Assembly (NCBI GenBank): GCA_023459915.1
Contig: JAEWSN010000134.1
Coordinates: 1 to 8,080, forward strand
Length of the DNA: 8,080 bases
Source of the DNA: Bacillota bacterium
GTDB lineage: Bacteria > Bacillota > Clostridia > DSM-8532
Direction of reading: 5' to 3'
Shown here: piece after piece, positions 5,957 to 8,080 of the stretch
How positions within the stretch are numbered: the stretch's first letter is position 1
How the letters are laid out: each line of letters starts with the position of its first letter
Notes under the pieces: model-generated
The model's database searches: none
The model's input: only the letters and a program-made list of their open reading frames with translations
What the model was told of the DNA's origin: nothing
Made by a program: the position numbers and the translations under genes

Positions 5957-6835
5957 ATGAGAAAGCTGAGGAAGACAACCGGCGACATGGTGTTCGATGC
6001 CATCAATATGGTTTTCATGTCATTTGTGATGCTGGTCACCCTGTACCCCTTTTACTATGTGATCATCTCGTCCCTGAATGAGCCGCTGGACTTGCTGCTG
6101 GGACCGGTGTACCTGTTCCCGCGCAAGTTTTCGATCGCGAACTACGTCTATGTCCTCAAGGATCCCAGCATTTTGAAGGCTGCGTTCATCACGGTTTCGA
6201 GAACCCTTATTGGAAGCCTGTCGGCAGTGCTGTTCACTGCGGCGTTTGCCTATGGCATCTCCAAACACAAGCTGATTGGCCGGAAGTTCTTCATCGGCAT
6301 GGCGCTGGTCACCATGTACTTCAGCGGCGGCCTCATTCCGTCCTACCTCCTGATTGCGCACGGGCTGAAGCTTCAGGGGAATTTCCTGGTCTTTATCCTC
6401 CCCAATCTGTTCAATGCGTTCAATGCGTTCATCATGCTGTCCTTTTTCAGGGGGATATCGCTTGAGATTGAGGAGTCGGCCAAGATAGACGGCGCCAACG
6501 ACATCATCATCTTCATCAAACTCATCCTGCCGATTTCGCTGCCCATTCTTGCCACGATCGCGCTGTTCAACGGCGTGTTCCATTGGAACTCCTGGTTTGA
6601 CGCGCAGCTGTATGGCGGGCGGAAGCTCGAAACCCTGCAGCAGTATCTGGTCAAGTCCATCCAGTCCACGAATGTCAGCGCACGGGCGTCCGCCTTCGTG
6701 TCCACGCTGGGCGTCAGCACCACCTCCATCCGGCTCACAACCATGGTCATCACCGCGTTTCCCATCGTGCTCGCATATCCGTTTCTGCAGCGTTACTTTG
6801 TCAAGGGCATCATGATTGGGTCCTTGAAAGGATGA
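5957..6835 (+). CDS. ytcP: ABC sugar transporter permease, YtcP/LplC family
   Basis: A 292-residue MalG-like permease, the second half of the transport channel. The first helix is about 13-38 (FMSFVMLVTLYPFYYVIISS), the segment 75-133 holds two more, and the EAA loop is at 172-192: EESAKIDGAN through to LILP, with G179. The C-terminal FVKGIMIGSLKG is the characteristic ending of this family. The start is ATG at 5957, preceded by AGGAGGAGAG (5941-5950) that overlaps the stop of the upstream permease, so the two are certainly co-transcribed and probably coupled. No ATPase gene follows or precedes; the docking loops suggest a shared ATPase encoded elsewhere. Confidence 0.95.
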   Translation: MRKLRKTTGDMVFDAINMVFMSFVMLVTLYPFYYVIISSLNEPLDLLLGPVYLFPRKFSIANYVYVLKDPSILKAAFITVSRTLIGSLSAVLFTAAFAYGISKHKLIGRKFFIGMALVTMYFSGGLIPSYLLIAHGLKLQGNFLVFILPNLFNAFNAFIMLSFFRGISLEIEESAKIDGANDIIIFIKLILPISLPILATIALFNGVFHWNSWFDAQLYGGRKLETLQQYLVKSIQSTNVSARASAFVSTLGVSTTSIRLTTMVITAFPIVLAYPFLQRYFVKGIMIGSLKG

Positions 6836-6851
6836 CTCCCAACGGCTTTAC

Positions 6852-6897
6852 CCGGCGAATCCGCCGGACAGGCATATGACATGACCCCGGCCGGGTC
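6852..6897 (+). repeat. Two short GC hairpins between permease and binding-protein genes
   Basis: CCGGCG (6852-6857) pairs perfectly with CGCCGG (6862-6867) around AATC. GACCC (6883-6887) pairs with GGGTC (6893-6897) around CGGCC. Neither is followed by a T-run, so they are not ordinary intrinsic terminators. Hairpins between permease and binding-protein genes can protect or partly attenuate mRNA so that binding protein is made in a different amount; here that is inference. The rest of the 91-bp gap holds only the ribosome site. Confidence 0.4.
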
Positions 6898-6926
6898 CTG
6901 GAACCTGAACAGACAAGGAGGAATGT

Positions 6927-8080
6927 ATGATGGTCAAGAAAAAGATGAGATCCGTCTTCATGATGCTGGTGCTCATGCTGTCCCTTTCCCTGGCATTGGC
7001 CGGGTGCGGGGCGGAGCCGCCGGGTGCGGCGACACCAGCCCCCTCATCCGCCGCGGCATCGTCCGAAGGGGCAGCGTCAGAGCCCGCGGCCAGCAGTTCG
7101 GCCGCCGAATCCGAGGCGCCGGGAGAGCCGCAGTACTCCTGGCAGAAAGACACCTCGCCCTTCACCTTCGACATGTATTTCTTCGGTGCATGGGGAGACG
7201 GGTACCCCTGGCGCGGCGCACTGGTTGAGAAGTTCATTGCCGAAGACACCGGTGTCACACCGAATATCATCATCCCCACGGGAAATGAAAAGGAATACCT
7301 CAATGTCATGATCGCCTCGAACGATCTGCCGGACGTCATGGTGCTTGAATGGTACCAGGCGGAAACAAAACGGCTGATCGAATCGGGCAACATCCTCGCC
7401 ATCGACGACATGGCGGCGCAGTATGCGCCGGAGCTCATGGACATGATTTCTCCCGATGTGAAAACCTATCATGCCCAAGCTGATGGAAAGCTCTACTACC
7501 TGCCTTCTTTCTTCTCGTCCAAAGAGGAGTATGACGAATCCATGGAGCGGCATGGCGCACGTTCCCTGTTCATCCAGAAGGGAATTTTCGAGGCGCTGGG
7601 CAAGCCGTCGGTCGACACGCCCGAAAAGCTGGTGCAGCTGCTCAAGGACATCAAGGAGAAGTATCCAGAGTACAAACCGTTTGCGATTGAACCGCCCTTG
7701 GATGTCAATCAATGGGGGCTGACCGGCAACCTGACCATGCAGTACTTCGGCGGCATCTTTGCGCCGGAGACCTATGGCAAGGATGTGTATCTGGAAAACA
7801 ATGAAATCAAGCTCGTGTTCGAAAACCCCAACTTCATTGAGGCGGTCCGCTTCCTCAACACGCTCTACAAGGAAGAACTCATCAGTGTGGATACATTGAT
7901 GATGAAGCATGAAACATTCGGGGAAACGGTGGATTCGGCACAATGGGGCGTCACCGGAAGATTCCCCATCGATGTCTGGAAGGCGCACAATCCCAAAATC
8001 ATGCAGCTGACAGGGGACGAGGGAAGAACCTACATCCCGCTTGAGTTCCAGAAGTACAACGGCAAGGAACCGCAGTTTGC
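6927..8080 (+). CDS. Lipoprotein extracellular sugar-binding protein (cut by window edge)
   Basis: The first 384 residues of an LplA-like solute-binding protein that runs off the right edge. Residues 1-26 are a lipoprotein signal peptide: basic MVKKKMR, a hydrophobic core, and lipobox LALAGC with C27 as the lipidated residue. A flexible tether rich in Ala, Ser, Pro and Glu covers about 28-68. The binding domain follows (from SWQKD at 71), with features usual in this family such as DLPDVMV and a GKLYYLP segment. It should sit on the outer face of the membrane and deliver oligosaccharide to the two permeases upstream. AAGGAGG (6915-6921) lies 5 nt before ATG 6927 and 8 nt before the next codon, also ATG (6930), so either may be the true start. 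No stop or frameshift is seen in the visible part. Confidence 0.94.
   Translation, partial: MMVKKKMRSVFMMLVLMLSLSLALAGCGAEPPGAATPAPSSAAASSEGAASEPAASSSAAESEAPGEPQYSWQKDTSPFTFDMYFFGAWGDGYPWRGALVEKFIAEDTGVTPNIIIPTGNEKEYLNVMIASNDLPDVMVLEWYQAETKRLIESGNILAIDDMAAQYAPELMDMISPDVKTYHAQADGKLYYLPSFFSSKEEYDESMERHGARSLFIQKGIFEALGKPSVDTPEKLVQLLKDIKEKYPEYKPFAIEPPLDVNQWGLTGNLTMQYFGGIFAPETYGKDVYLENNEIKLVFENPNFIEAVRFLNTLYKEELISVDTLMMKHETFGETVDSAQWGVTGRFPIDVWKAHNPKIMQLTGDEGRTYIPLEFQKYNGKEPQF

Noticed and set aside
4281..5978. Minus-strand reading frame of 565 codons opposite the kinase, the gap and the first permease
   Set aside because: It runs antisense to two well-supported genes and the spacer between them, has His/Gln/Asp-rich composition typical of shadows, and shows no recognisable domain.
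6852..6867. Intrinsic terminator between the second permease and the binding-protein gene
   Set aside because: The stem is only six base pairs and is followed by ACAGGCATATG, without a T-run.

Overview
The window reads as part of a carbohydrate-uptake locus from a GC-rich member of the Bacillota, more likely a Clostridia-type or Paenibacillus-like organism than a low-GC Bacillus. The grounds are the gene families (YesM/YesN two-component proteins, LplB/YtcP permeases, a lipoprotein binding protein with an Ala/Ser/Pro/Glu tether), strong GGAGG-type ribosome binding sites, use of TTG and GTG starts, and GC-rich coding DNA. The taxonomic assignment is inference from style, not from a marker gene.

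Layout. Positions 961 to 1 (minus strand) hold the N-terminal 320 codons of a glycoside hydrolase family 31 enzyme that runs off the left edge. Positions 962-1305 are a divergent intergenic region, AT-rich towards its right half, with a perfect 11-bp inverted repeat at 1106-1133 overlapping a candidate promoter, a 9-nt copy of one arm at 1258-1266, a cre-like sequence and small repeats. On the plus strand follow two tandem YesN-type response regulators (1306-2151 and 2123-2977) and a YesM-type sensor histidine kinase (2970-4784), all overlapping and probably translationally coupled. A 189-bp gap (4785-4973) holds a good sigma-A-like promoter and a leader able to form alternative stems. Then come two ABC sugar permeases (4974-5942, 5957-6835), a 91-bp gap with two short hairpins, and the first 384 codons of the lipoprotein solute-binding protein (6927 onwards, cut by the right edge).

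How it fits together. The binding lipoprotein should capture an oligosaccharide outside the cell and pass it to the LplB/YtcP channel. The kinase, with a large extracytoplasmic sensor region, would sense a related ligand and phosphorylate one or both AraC-type regulators, which would activate the transporter promoter and perhaps the GH31 gene. The GH31 enzyme shows no signal peptide, so it would cleave the imported sugar in the cytoplasm. No ATPase gene is present in the window; transporters of this class commonly borrow a shared MsmX/UgpC-type ATPase. The system is a familiar type overall. The less ordinary parts are the two intact response regulators for one kinase, the strong palindrome at the divergent promoter, and the structured leader before the permeases.
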